64,000 bases of DNA from Desmodesmus armatus (Eukaryota; Chlorophyta; Chlorophyceae; Sphaeropleales; Scenedesmaceae): contig VIIQ02000001.1 of assembly GCA_007449985.2 (NCBI GenBank), forward strand, positions 1,049,501 through 1,113,500. Reading direction: 5' to 3'. The notes beneath the pieces are model-generated. The model saw only the letters and a list, made by a program, of their open reading frames with translations. It did no database searches and had not been told where the DNA came from. Position numbers and translations under genes: made by a program. Shown one piece after another: positions 36,871 to 47,804 of this stretch. How positions within the stretch are numbered: the stretch's first letter is position 1; the number at the start of each line of letters is the position of its first letter.

Positions 36871-37763
36871 AGGTGCCCTCCGACGGGCGGCTATACCGTC
36901 AGAAGCGTGTGTGTGAGATCCTCATGGCACTCTGGAACACACCCCACTCAGTCATGGGGACAACACCAGCAGCAGCAGCAGCAACAGCAGCAACAGCAGG
37001 CTTTGGCACTAGTTACACTCCAGAACAGCTGTCTTTGACAGCTGGCCCTTCATCCCATGCTGCTGCTGTGGGCCTTCAGGGTTTAGACAGCTACATAGCC
37101 ATGGTTTTGTGCCAGGCTGTGAGGTTACCGGGCCTTGCAGGGCACTTGATCCGGTCAGCGGGTCTGCTCCCTTGGCTGTCAGGCATTGCTGCACAAGCAA
37201 TGCAAGTGCTGCAGTCGGGCACTGCGGGAGTAGGGCCAGTACCACACCCTAGGGCCACAGCATCTCTGAACAGCAGTCAGAAGAATGGGCTCGCAGCAGG
37301 GGTATCAGCAGGAGGGTTTAGTGGGTGTGGGGAGGTGTCCTGGGCTTTCAGCTCCCTGCAGCAGCTGCTAGCAGCGCGGGTGGGGATGAGTCATGGTCGG
37401 GAGCAGCAGCAGGTTCGTCAAGTGAATGAGGCATACAGTCAGGCAGTGCTGCATGTGCTGGCTGCAGTGCTGCGCTGTGCTGTGGCTGCAGGCCGGGGTG
37501 TGTTGAGCAGCTGCGGTGGCAGCTATGAGCTGTCATGTTGGCAGTTGGAGCAGTTGCTGCAGCTGCTGATGGCGCTGCTGCGAGCTGCTCCATCTGCCCG
37601 GGCGGCACGGCATGTGCAGCAGCAGCTGGGGTTGGGCTTGTGGCAGCAGTTGGAAGCAGCGGTTAGGGGGGTCACCGCCACAGATGGATATTGGGTGCGA
37701 TCTGGTGCTGCAGAGTGTGTGCAATTGTGGCAGGAGCTGCTAGCCGTGATTCGTGGTTTGTAG
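25501..37763 (+). CDS. URB1: URB1/Npa1-like nucleolar pre-ribosome protein
   Basis: Homologue of the large nucleolar scaffold needed for early 60S ribosomal subunit assembly. Exons: 25501-25570, 25776-26014, about 26345-26690, 26953-28156, 28379-28769, 28859 to about 28960, possibly one near 29110-29151, 29321-36552, 36873-37763; roughly 3,400 aa against about 2,270 in human. Npa1-domain signatures: LARRLKAVYFHLSSSNR with LLTAISNRGGSILREL, then LMGGLLNHLATDPPGVILGV, then LLQWLQPGHHPAHARIL. C-terminal NopRA1-like pieces: LLLLAPGHPTGAVV, LPLFGRI, QWLLQLLWMGLR joined to VPSDGRLYRQKRVCEIL. The 7.2 kb exon is packed with Gln, Ala and Ser runs, Lys-rich likely nuclear signals (SKKKRKQ, KKRRRVS, KKRKKD) and an acidic Ser/Asp stretch at about 34080-34520. 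The start fits splice phase (CHR joined to GLQTLRRQ). Odd points: the large exon is one base short (frame change at about 36410-36450), and the frame also changes near 27210-27267, perhaps by a 56-bp intron. Exon 3 could start at 26234 instead. Confidence 0.82.
27383..27463 (+). repeat. Pure (CAG)27 coding for polyglutamine
   Basis: An uninterrupted run of 27 CAG triplets in the URB1 exon. In the frame that continues downstream it encodes Gln after an acidic stretch (EDDDDVSDGE) and before KKKKLTKKQQ. It is the longest pure triplet run noticed in the window. Confidence 0.92.
36825..36872 (+). repeat. (CTG)15 directly before a splice acceptor
   Basis: Fifteen CTG triplets end in the CAG that precedes the last URB1 exon (36873). 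In place of an ordinary pyrimidine tract, the intron end is a microsatellite, so the acceptor is part of the repeat. Phase 0 joins GLR to VPSDGR across this intron. Confidence 0.8.
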
Positions 37764-37794
37764 GTGATGGAGTGTCTGATACTGTGCTAGGGCC

Positions 37795-39235
37795 GGTCCT
37801 TAGGTGTTGTTTGAGCCATGTGATCTGGGTGGATGCTTGATGTTGTGCTTCCGACCCAGTGACTGTCACAAGAATGTGTTTTGCTGCAGGAGTGGGCAGG
37901 GACAAGTCACTGTGAGGTGACAGGGTTATGAGTATCATCCTGCGAACTGAGGGACTGGGGTAGAACAAGCCGAGCGTTGGTTGAACTTGAAGTTATCATC
38001 TGTTTGCTCGCTGGCTATTGCCGAGGCTAGGACTCTGTGCCACATCAAAAGTTGTCCATTTGCTATGATGGGCAGGGCAGTTTACCAGCTTTGTAGACAC
38101 AGGGAGTGCATCCAGCCAATGCATAGACCATTTCACTTGTGCTTTGCCTGTCACTCTTCTGCTTTGCCTGTCACTGTTGTTAGTGGCATTGTGCTGGAGC
38201 TGCCAGCCCTCTTCGGAGCCAAGCAAAGCTGGTGCCTCTCTATGACATCTGAAAGCCGCCAGTGATTCCACAATCAAACACATGCTGGCTTTTATTAACT
38301 CTTACAACTACTACTACCACTACTAAACTGGGCAGGGCCACGCCTGACCGCCCTCTTTGGAGCCAAACTAGGCTCATAGGGCATAACAGACAACGGCCAC
38401 AAAGCCACACTCTTACAACTACGTCACATACTCTCAGCACACCACCATGTCATCGCCAGGCAACTTTTGCAAGACACTTGGTGGGACACCATGGTGCGCC
38501 AGACATCAAGCGGCAAATGGAAAGACCTTGAGGTCCTGCTCTAGAGCAATCAGTGAAACTTATCGAAGACACATCACTGACGGTCGGGTACCAGCAAGGC
38601 GCCTGCGGATCTGCAAGGCAGCTGCATCTTGCAGCTGTGATCAGACATCAAAGGCAGCACCCCAAGCTCATGAGCAACCATGCCAACGTCAGCCATGATT
38701 GCAGAACTGATGTCAAGTGACAGAAATCCATTACAGCCCGTAATGGTTCGGTGTACCAGAATCCACTCCTTCCCATCATTTACTGGTTGTTATGCTGGCG
38801 ATACAATGCCTAGCCTCACTGTCTCTTCAGCGCCCAACTAGTACGACATGGTGGAGACCTGCACGTCAGCATGCAGCACTCAAACCACACAGGCAGGCCA
38901 CACAGTAGCCAACCATTTCCACAACAGCCTCAGTAAATGAGGCTGACAACACTACACAACCCAGCTCCCTCAGTGACACACAGTGTGCATGCCCAAAAAA
39001 TACTGTCTCTCCATGTAGGCTACATAGCTACTGCAACACCATGCCCTGGCAGTGGACCTCTTGCTTGCAAATAACATGCATAGCAGCAGGAATGAGCACG
39101 GCTGGCCGTCACCTCACAACTGGATCAAAACAGTCACATAGACACAAAGAGTAGCCACGGAGACATCTGAGCGCATCTCAATAACTTCGGTCAGTGCTTT
39201 ACAGCGCTAGCCGAGCAGAGTACATGTGGTGTACA
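37795..39235 (+). repeat. Diverged interspersed repeat, copy 1
   Basis: Similar in order and orientation to 47805-49025, by eye about 75-85% identical in blocks. Shared words include GACCCAGTGACTGT, ACAAGAATGTGTTTTGCTGC, TTATGAGTATCATC, CTGGCTATTG, CAGCATGCAGCACTCA and CATAGCTACTGC. Copy 1 carries about 400 bp that copy 2 lacks (about 38195-38600), including a LINE fragment. It lies straight after the URB1 stop codon. I found no coding capacity, terminal repeats or target duplication, so it may be a non-autonomous element or an old segmental duplication. Confidence 0.75.
38298..38422 (-). mobile_element. Severely 5'-truncated LINE/SINE-like insertion with target duplication
   Basis: A 14-bp direct repeat, ACTCTTACAACTAC, at 38298-38311 and 38409-38422 brackets 97 bp. 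On the minus strand the insert matches the 3' end of the LINE at 49396-50760: ATGAGCCTAGTTTGGCTCC against ATGAGCCTCGTTGGCTCC, followed by a CAGGC hairpin-like stretch. It ends in a simple (TAG)n-like tail next to the right copy of the duplication as read on the minus strand. Target duplication, truncation and tail are hallmarks of target-primed reverse transcription. Confidence 0.75.
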
Positions 39236-39652
39236 CCACATGTCCCAAAATGCTTGTCATGCTTCCCAAGCTTGGAGCCTCTGCTTCAAGTAGTATCGGC
39301 CTATCGGACAGGGAACAATCTACGCTGCTTTGACATCAGGTTGAGCCCATGTACCCACTGGCACTGCCCAGCGTCCTGTACAGGACAAATTAACCCATGC
39401 AACCTGCTCACTCACAAGGTGTTGTGCGAAAAATTGTGCAAACTTGTGCTGCTGCCATAGCAAGGGACCATTTGGCAAGCATGTTGCAACATGCTGCATC
39501 ATGTATGATACATCAACAGCAACACGGCACCGTGTCTAACATGCACTGCATGTACATGCACTAGTAGTAAACAGCATGTCACAATCTGCACCCAGTGCCC
39601 GATCACATCCAGCTGACCATGCTCAAACTCAAACACAACGCTTTTGACCCAT

Positions 39653-40746
39653 TCAGTCTGGGTGGCCAAACTGGGGTATGCAACACAGATGGGGATAGCA
39701 GGCACCCTGTACCAGCAAACAGTACTGTGCTCACATTCATGAATGCGGCGTGTCCAATGCATGTCGTCAGTCAACAACACTCTCCTTGGTGTGCATGCAT
39801 GCAACGCATTACCTGAGTGGTTTGGGGCTTTGGCTGGATGTGCCAGAACATTGCAGTCGATGTACAACCACCCAAGCTGTGCTCAAGTTGCCTGTACTCT
39901 ATAGTGACGTTGTTTTCCTTGCCTACAAAGTCCACCCAGTAGCCCATTGCCATGTCCTCAATAATGAGGAGGTTGTGCGCAGGCATGATGACATGTGGGG
40001 CACCAGCGGCAATGTGCTGTGCAATATCCATGGATACAACGTACCCTAGCCCATAGCCATACCGCACAGGGTCATCGCGGGCCCAATTCCTGTATGACAC
40101 TTTGTGCCAGCCTCCCCTCCTGATCACCTGTCCAGGCCTCATGGGAGCCCCTGCATACAGCCAGCGCTGTGGCATGGCCTCCAAGGCTGGTAGCAGCAGA
40201 GACCACCTGACGTATGCGTCATCATCTGTCTTGACAACATGTGTGATGTCGCCCGCCAACAGCGCTGCAGACGTGAAGATGTCAAGGACAGCATACGTAG
40301 TAGCATAGTAGTGATTGTAGACTTCTGATGTGATCACCAGGTCCCCTGTCGCCACTGCTTCCTGCCGTAAGCTCCTGAAGGCTGTGTAATCATGGGGGCG
40401 CAACACAAAAAAACATCAAGCGCGCAAGGCGCACATCTGAACCCCATGTCTCACGAATGGCTTGCCTTGCTTCCACATTGCCTGGTGCAGACAATACGCC
40501 CACAAACAGCCGCACCGGAGGTTGGCTGGTGCTGCTGTGCCGCATGCTTGGGGTGTAACTACCACTGTCAAGACCTGCACTGCTTGGTAATCCTGCTGGC
40601 AACGGATGCTTGATGTCCAGTATGCGACTGCTGCGCGTCTGGCAGACACTCCATGATGAGACAGACAGACTGGCTATAGCCAACAGCAGCAGCCACAGGA
40701 TTGCTCTCATAAAAGCCTCCTGCATGCGCCGGTGCACCACCTTCAT
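39653..40746 (-). CDS. GT31-family glycosyltransferase (galactosyltransferase type)
   Basis: Transfers a sugar from a nucleotide donor in a beta linkage, probably in the Golgi. Main exon 40746-39813; a small last exon 39706-39653 is inferred from a CAG-GTAATG donor and a phase-0 acceptor (17 residues and TGA). Start MKVVHRRMQEAFMR precedes a single membrane segment (AILWLLLLAIASLSV), giving type II topology. Motifs in order: RQAIRETWGSD, THVVKTDDDAYVRW (the metal-binding DDD) and IIEDMAMGYWVDF (the ED(V)xxG-type motif). The main exon is broken by one base: a run of seven A at 40407-40413 (seven T in the coding strand) separates ARLMFF from VLRPHDYTAF. Six would restore the frame, so this is either a sequencing slip or a disabled gene. 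Total about 328 aa if intact. A TATAAG box lies upstream. Confidence 0.82.
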
Positions 40747-40813
40747 GATCGTGGTGGATGCAAGACACAGGAGATCTTGAAAGGTCCCTGAAGCACTATG
40801 AAATGCTTGCACT

Positions 40814-40819
40814 CTTATA
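40814..40819 (-). promoter_or_regulatory. TATA-like box of the GT31 gene
   Basis: TATAAG on the minus strand, 67 bp before the ATG at 40746. The same hexamer stands 49-59 bp before the ATG of the LicD-like copy 1 and CX9C genes, which supports it as a core promoter element. Confidence 0.5.
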
Positions 40820-41699
40820 TGCACTGTTCGACGTCTGGAAAGACGTTCAGCTCGCGACCCGTTTGCTCATGGACCAGGAGTTGGAAGCACGCGGGATGGC
40901 GGTCAGCTAGCAACGTGTTGGTATAAGCAATAGCGACTTCACGTGCTCAAACAACCAGCGAAGCCACGAACATGGCAGCAACTCAGCGGCAGGGCAAGCG
41001 TTCGGAGCTCCGAGGCTGACGCCCGCACTTTCTGCGTTGCACTGATAATTTCTGCAGTAAATGTTTCTAAATATATCTAATAGGGAAATTACTTTTAGGC
41101 ACGTGTCGACTGTCTGTACCTGCCCATTTGTGTATAGCCACGTCACAACCGGTCGATCGACCAGTTGCCTTATGGCGGAAGCTGTGTGAGCGGTCTATGC
41201 AGCTGCATGGGCACGTTTGAAGGGGTGGTGTAACTCATATCGCGTCAGCATGCAAGGAACCGCATCTAGGTGTCACACCTGACTGGTAGTCAGGCAGCCT
41301 GTTGTACGAAAGCCCTTGACAATCACTGCGCATCACAACCCAGGCAGAGTGCAAGGGGATAATGCAAGGTCAGAGTGCAAGGGTTTCGGCTGCCAGAAGT
41401 GGTGCAACACCCTTGACGCCAGGGCACAGTGGATCGCTTGCTTGGGCACCCCACAGGATGCCTGGTTGCCTTCTTGCTCTTCAGCGGCATGGCAATGCAA
41501 TGTCACTTGGTCTGCTGAGCAGTGTACCGTACCGTAAATGGTGACCATTTATGGGGGAGAGGTTGTCACAAGTGTTACATCCACCACTGGGCGGTACTCT
41601 CCACATTGGCTGAACTCAGTGGACCAAGACTACCTGAGGTAGACACACACGTTGCAGGTGACCCGCAGACAAGACCAGCCCCAAAAACACCAACATGGC

Positions 41700-42680
41700 A
41701 ACTGCCACACACTCCAGTGTAGGATTGTGCATACGTGACTCAGCTGCAAGCCGGTAGTCGCCACACACCGCGCACACATGACTGGTCACGATATGTACCT
41801 GCTGCAACTCATGTGCCACTGTGAGTCTCTTTGTGCGGCACACATGGGTCAGCCTTTCAGGGTCATGACAGTCTTCATCCGATGTGACAAAGGCAAGCCA
41901 TTCATTTGCTGTGCTACCACACAAAGCAGGACCCAAGGGCAGCTACTACAAGTGCTCTTGCAGCTATTGCTAGGGTATCAGAGTCACAGAGTTGGCAACG
42001 TACCCAGCATAACAGGTGAAGGTAAGAAGGGACCTCGCCTCACAGTGCAGGCAGGCTGGGTAATTACCGGCTGGTAAATACCAGCCGGCCTTATAAGGCA
42101 TCACGGCCACATAGCTATCTGGCTGCCAGTGAAAGGGACGGACCTCAAACAGGTTGCCCTTGCCTAGCAAGTGCCGCCTGTATGCGGCGATGGCTGCTAT
42201 GCAATGGGCCAGCCGGCTGTGATGGGCGGTGTCACACACAACTGCATGCCATGACCGCTGCGCTGAGATCGCACCACCAAGGCAAACACTGAGCCTGTGG
42301 CATACTTGTCTCTGCCAGAGTCACAGTATAACTTATATATGAGAAGTACGCAGGACATTCCCAGACAAAGTGTACAAATCCCCCGGCCTGTTGCCGCCAC
42401 ATCTAGTCATAGGTACGTCATTGCACTCCGCACGCAAACTCTTATTAGAGCAGAGTGGGCAGGTGCGCCCATGCTCTTGAGCATGACCATGCAGGCGGCC
42501 AGTGGTGTCCGCCAAGCTGGTACAGCCCCAACAACGGCAAAATTCCTCTGGGCAAGCATAGGTAAAGAAGCTGGGTGCATTGTCCAGCCCATGTATCGTG
42601 AACGTGTCAAGCTCATGCACCCAGGCAGCATGCATCCCAAGATAAAAGGCAATAATCACCGTCTCTAGGGTCACTGCTCA
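41700..42680 (-). other. Possible unrecognised multi-exon gene
   Basis: Several minus-strand stretches look protein-like although no full chain could be built. Examples are HCIAAIAAYRRHLLGKG followed by NLFEVRPFHWQPDSYVAVM (42060-42290), WLAFVTSDEDCHDPERLTHV (41790-41910, ending at a CAG-GTACAT donor) and a Cys-rich stretch near 42450-42620. They lie between two glycosyltransferase genes on the same strand, so a third secretory-pathway enzyme is possible. No family was recognised, and the frames may be accidental. Confidence 0.3.
42067..42088. repeat. Perfect short inverted repeat
   Basis: CCGGCTGGTA and its exact reverse complement are separated by two bases, giving a 10-bp stem. It lies within the possible minus-strand gene at 41.7-42.7 kb, just after an open stretch. 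It could be a hairpin in RNA, a protein-binding site or chance. Confidence 0.75.
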
Positions 42681-43209
42681 GCAGTGACCCGGGGTCGCAG
42701 CAACAACCGCCTGCCAGTGGGCCGCCTAGTAGCGTTGGTATGTATCTTGCTCTGATAACCCTGTCCCTCACGGCCAGTGGCTGGCTGTCAGCAGCACCCA
42801 TCACTGTGCCTTGACTCAAGACAATGTGATATTGAAAAGCTGACCACACTGTGCAAATTGCTGATATGCATCAGAATGTATCCTGCCGTTGCAAGCGGCT
42901 TGCAGGGTTGCAGTGGAACCCACTGCCAGTGGTGGCACTTGCAGTCATGGTGCAAAACATATGCTGCTACTAGCAGCATGGCATATGCAGTTGAGTGCGG
43001 AACCCAGCATATCACAGATCAACCACTCCATGTACTGCGTTGGCAGTACTGCTGCACGACACACCATGGCACTGCCGGCAGAACACCATACAGTGTACTT
43101 ACATCGCATGGCTAGCGCTTGCTTCGCCAACGTGCTCTCAGCTGTTACCTTTGTCTGTCTGAGCCCCAGCAGCAGCCTGTCAGGGGGCCAGCCATGCTAA
43201 CTCCTGCTG

Positions 43210-44567
43210 CTATGCATGTCCGACATGCATGCCAAGGACATGCATGCATGCCAAGTTGGCAAGCCAGCTAATCGTGCAAACAGGCTGCTTGGTCCACTCG
43301 CAGTGAATGAGCCTCAGCAGATTATTGGCCGCAATCTTGTCCGTCATGTGCTTCAGCACCCATGCTCTAGGTGATACGCCCACTCCCTCCGCCCATGCGT
43401 CCCAGTGGGACAGTGTATGTGTCAGGTCCTCTGGTGTGGTCCAGAAGGCCCCAGTAGCAGGTGTGAGGTAAGGGGATGTGGAAGACCACAGGTTGAACCA
43501 CCCAGAAGCCTGGGGCAGGTCAGGCCACTCAGGGCCTTTGAGGGATAGGAACGTTGCCCATGCCAGCACAGGCACGTCCATGGCCCATGCTTCTGCTGCT
43601 GCGATGCCTTGGCTCTCATAAGCTGACACAAGCACAAGCGCCTTAGCCTGACTCAGGAGCTGCTTCTTGCTGTCTTTTGTGTACTTGCCGTACTTCAGCA
43701 GCGCTATGTCTGTATAACCTGCTGCTCTGACTGCAGCCTCAATCTCATCGTGGAAGGTGCTGTTGCCGCTCTTGAGGTAGAGTACAATCTTCTTGCGTTG
43801 CGACCGGGGCAGCCTGGGCTGCCAGAAGTGCTCGTCCACTCCGTTTGCAAGGATCCGTATCTTTGGCCGCATCCAAGGGCAGTCTCGAATGGCCAACAGG
43901 CCGCTGACTGGCTGGGGATGATGAATGCATCCAGGTTAGGGTCCATAAGCATCGGGTTGTTGCCACAAATGCCTTGGCCATCCTGCCCCGCAACATTTGG
44001 TCCCACAATGACCAGCTTGACCCTGCCTGCTGCCTTCCAGGCAAGTGCCTGCCTGACAGCATCGTGCCCCACATGCACATACACCACATCCCTGACGCGG
44101 TCATCATGTGTTGGCTGGAAGTCGAAGGAAACATTCAGGGCAGTCAGGCCCCTGCGGATTGAAGGTCCGACACCAGGATGACCACACCAACCTGGACATG
44201 CTGTGTCATACACCTGCTCTCTGCCTATGTTGTTTACTGTACCATGTAGTACTGTCATGTGCCAAGGTGGTGCTGCACTTGACTCTGTCAGCCAGTTGGG
44301 CTCCAAGCACGTTTCCGGCAGCAACTGCAGGGGGCTGGTGGATATTCCATCTGTTGGCCAGAACCCAACATACTGTCTGTTGATGTACTGGGGTGTGCTG
44401 ATGTTGCCTTCAGCAGCAGGTTGCTCGCTGGTTGCTGCTTGAGCACCACTCAGGCGTTTTTGCGAGGCAGCGCTGTATTCTTGAGGCACGAGCAGCAGGA
44501 CCACAGCCAGGAACAAGAGCGGAAGGACCAACAGAGCCTTCCTAGCATGGCGACCTTTCTCCCGCAT
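43210..44567 (-). CDS. GT4-like glycosyltransferase, type II membrane protein
   Basis: Probably a retaining glycosyltransferase of the GT-B fold acting in the Golgi. Start MREKGRHARKA is followed by one membrane segment (LLVLPLLFLAVVLLLVP). The N-terminal half has a Rossmann-like stretch DVVYVHVGHDAVRQALAW and VKLVIVGPNVAG. The C-terminal half has KIRILANGVDEHFWQPR, RKKIVLYLKSG and the EX7E-like donor-site motif ESQGIAAAEAWAMDVPVLAW. The two halves are in different frames: FIIPSQS runs out of frame near 43900-43912 and LLAIRDCPWMRPK continues. The span is 1,358 bp, one base short of 453 codons. No intron fits so small a gap, so an indel is the simplest reading. Full length would be about 452 aa. 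It is divergent from the LicD-like gene 407 bp away. Confidence 0.78.
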
Positions 44568-44925
44568 GACTTGAGGCTGATTATCGATGGCTCAATTGGA
44601 ACGCACTCTGTCAAAATGTTGTCAAGATGCATCGATTGGCGAGAGACGCTGCCTGCGGCGCACATGTCAGAACTGCCTCGCGCCTCGGCCCTCCGAACCA
44701 GAGCCAGCGGTCAGCGCTCGCTGAACGATAACCTTACTAGACCTTAGTTATGCCCATGGTTTTATTTATTCAACAAGTAAGAAGGCTATAGTGGGTCGAC
44801 GGACGTCTTCAAAACCAAAACGACAAAGTTCCCCAAGGGGTCCAACTCCTGTGCAACATCCCTGTGCAGAAGTCCCAAACAGGACGATGCATCAAGTCAT
44901 CAAGTTTAGTCAAATCAAATAGCAT

Positions 44926-44931
44926 TATAAG
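44926..44931 (+). promoter_or_regulatory. TATA-like box of LicD-like gene copy 1
   Basis: TATAAG 49 bp before the chosen ATG at 44975, within the 407-bp divergent spacer shared with the GT4-like gene. The matching position upstream of copy 2 is replaced by a LINE. Confidence 0.5.
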
Positions 44932-44974
44932 TCCTGTACTGCGTGCGCAGCACACCTCAACTGCACAGTGCACT

Positions 44975-47758
44975 ATGCTGGTCTACGTCTACATATTAGC
45001 AGCTTTACTGTGCTGCCTGTATGCCTCGGATACTGTGCTGATGGGATACTGCTTTCACCCCTTCATAAATAGACACAAGCTTGGAAATGTTGCTGCTGCT
45101 GGAGGAAAGCATCGCAGAAAAGCAGGACGGTGGGCAGCTGTAGCATTCTCAGTGCTGTTCATCATCATAAGTGTCAGCCGATTTGTGCTGGATGTATCTG
45201 GCGGCAGCAGCTCCAGAGCCCAAGTCATGCCTGGTGCCGGCGACTGGCTACTGGGCGACACAATCAGCACCCCCATGGCTGTCCTGCCCCCTTTTGAGCC
45301 GACGTGTTTTGTTATTCATGAAGAGAGAGTGAAGGTGAGCGCCAGGGAGAAGCAATCATACAGTCAACAGTGACGCATCATTGTATACAGCATACCCCCA
45401 TCCGTCCATCTATCAATGCGGGGATGCTCCAAGCAGGATGTGTGTGATGAATGACGTGCACGCCGCCTACATCCTGATGATCAACCTATCAAGGGTGCCA
45501 GAGTGCCACAGGACCAGTGGGATACACCTCATCCCATGACGAGAGTACTTGCGCACAAAGAGCCCGCAGCAGAAAACTAGTGTAGTCTTCCGGTGAAACA
45601 CAGCGCACAGTCACTCGCTAGGCTCTGACACACACGCTGGAATTTGAGTATCACTGATCAACGGACACGCACGCATGTCACTGACACTTTGCTTCTGCTG
45701 CTGCCAACAGGTACAGTGCCCAGTCATCAACTGCTCCTTGGACCACAGCTGCACCACCGGAAACAAGTCCTGCTGCGCGTACATCAACCTGCAGATCATG
45801 CTGTTTTTTGATCAGTTCCTTTCAAGCAAGGGCCTTCAAGGCGAATATATGCTGGTCTTTGGTTCCGCACTTGGCGCGCTTCGGAATAAGACCATCCTCG
45901 CGCACACGGGCGACGTCGACTTTGCCATTTCCCCTACGGCAGTCCAGTTTTTGGAGCTAAATTCCACACGTCAGGAGCTCTGGCGGCATGGCTACTCCTT
46001 CTGGGCCGACACGATGTGAGCGCCGTTTATTTGCACGAAAATGCATGGAACGTGACAGTATGCTTGCACGATAGCAGTACACCTGGCCGCTTGTGCCTGT
46101 CACAAGCATCTGATTTGATTCAAATCCTGTACAGCCTGAACAGGGAACACCTTGCGAGAGACGCAGCATGGTCATGGCGACAGTGGGGAATGCATGATGC
46201 CTAAACTATTGAACCAATTGGTTGTGTCATGCAAACAGTGCCAGGCAATGTGATTGAAATTCACACTGCATGACACAGCACAGCTGACGATGCTGTGGCA
46301 TGGCCCATGCCACGATGGCAATTTACTTCTCAGGCCGAGGATCATCCTCATAGCGCCGGCCGCTATATGCAGGCTGCAGCAGTGGCACCAGCTCTATGCA
46401 ACACCAAACTTTGGACAAGCAAAGCATTCACTGGCATTGAACAACATGCGGCATGACGCAGCGTCGTGACTCAAGAGTCGCCACATGCAGCACAGCAGTG
46501 GTGCACACAAAACAACGTGTGTAGGCACAGAAAGCATCACACCTACTGTTGCATCATCACATGCACCGCCTGTGCCCCTTCCTTGTTCAAACAATTTCTG
46601 CAGTGTGTGGCGCATGTGCCCCCACCAATACCACCCGTCACCCGACTTCCATTCTCTCATGGTCCCCTTGCACAAGATGGACCATTACCAGCAGCACAAG
46701 CAGACAGGCGCCTACGCTGGCATGTGCTGGCTGGATGGATTCCTCATGTGGCCGGTGCCAAGCGCCACACAAGACTGCTCTCGAGCAGATCCTAACTTCG
46801 ACCTTGCCGCCATGCTGACCAAAAGGATGTCAGCGAGTGTCACACGGTTGCGGCAACCGCAGCAGCTGCATCAATATCAGCAGGAGTCAGCTGATAGCAT
46901 AAGTAAGGCACTCCGACAGCAACCATCAGAGTCAGAGGCAGCGCAGAGAGCGTCCGCAGCTGAGGGAGACAGACCTGGGCAGACGTTCTGCATACATCAC
47001 AGCAAGCTGCCAGTCGTGCTGACGCCACAGACGCGCACAGCACTGATTGATCAGTACAGACTGCCAGCAGCTGAAGACCTCCAAGGGTGAGTGCTGCAGT
47101 GCTGCTGCCAGGCTAGGGCCCCTAGTGGGGCCCAGCTCCAGATACTTAGATACACCGCAGACTGCATACCGTAACAGTGTTAGTGATGAATTGTTCAGTG
47201 TAACATCCAATTACTGTATTGCCAGCCTGGCAACTCAGGCCAAGCCAATACACTGCATATACTGTCATGTCATAATCAGTCACCGATCATGACTGTCAGA
47301 CAGTGAGCACCCCTGTTTCCACCAGCCTGTTGTACAGTTTCACACAGCAGGCTTTTAGTGATTTGCGCAGTGTGGTGAATAGCACGCACTCAGCAGGCAA
47401 ATGCAATGTGCATGGGCTGTACCAAGTGCTGTTGTGCAGACAGCAGACACCGCAGCCTACCCTGCCGTGACGGTGGTGTCCTTAACTGGCTGGCACACCT
47501 CAGTGCGTTGACTCAACACAGTGTGAGTATGCTGCAAGTGTAACTGTGTGTTTGGTGAACCCTGGATGTGCTTGCAGGCACGTAGAGGCCACCTACGGCC
47601 CCACTTGGCGCAGCCCAGACGAGTTGTATCATGGCGCAGACCCTGAGACTCCTGACGGCGACAAAGTGCGTATCGCCCTGCACTGTCATCTGTCAATGAC
47701 GGCATGGGGGAACATGCGATGGGAGACACGGCGCCGCCGCTGCACCCGTCAGAACTGA
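44975..47758 (+). CDS. LicD/fukutin-like nucleotidyltransferase-fold protein, copy 1
   Basis: Likely transfers a phospho-sugar or phosphocholine-type group to glycans in the secretory pathway. Exons: 44975-45334, 45711-46015, 46604-47086, 47578-47758; 442 aa with clean phases. N-terminal membrane segment(s): LVYVYILAALLCCLYA and WAAVAFSVLFIIISV. The core motif FGSALGALRNKTILAHTGDVDF, quoted here in part as GSALGALRNKTIL then HTGDVDF, matches the G-LLG-R-G-hTxDxD signature with its metal-binding Asp pair. Conserved cysteines (CPVINC, CTTGNKSCC) point to an extracytoplasmic domain. The third exon contains a poorly conserved Gln/Ser linker. If the ATG at 44975 is not used, MGYCFHPF downstream is an alternative. 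In copy 2 the corresponding upstream sequence has a TAG, so the second membrane segment may be the only essential one. The substrate is unknown. Confidence 0.8.
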
Positions 47759-47804
47759 GGGCACCACCGCACGGTAGCCGTAATTCTTAGGCCATACCTC
47801 CTGG

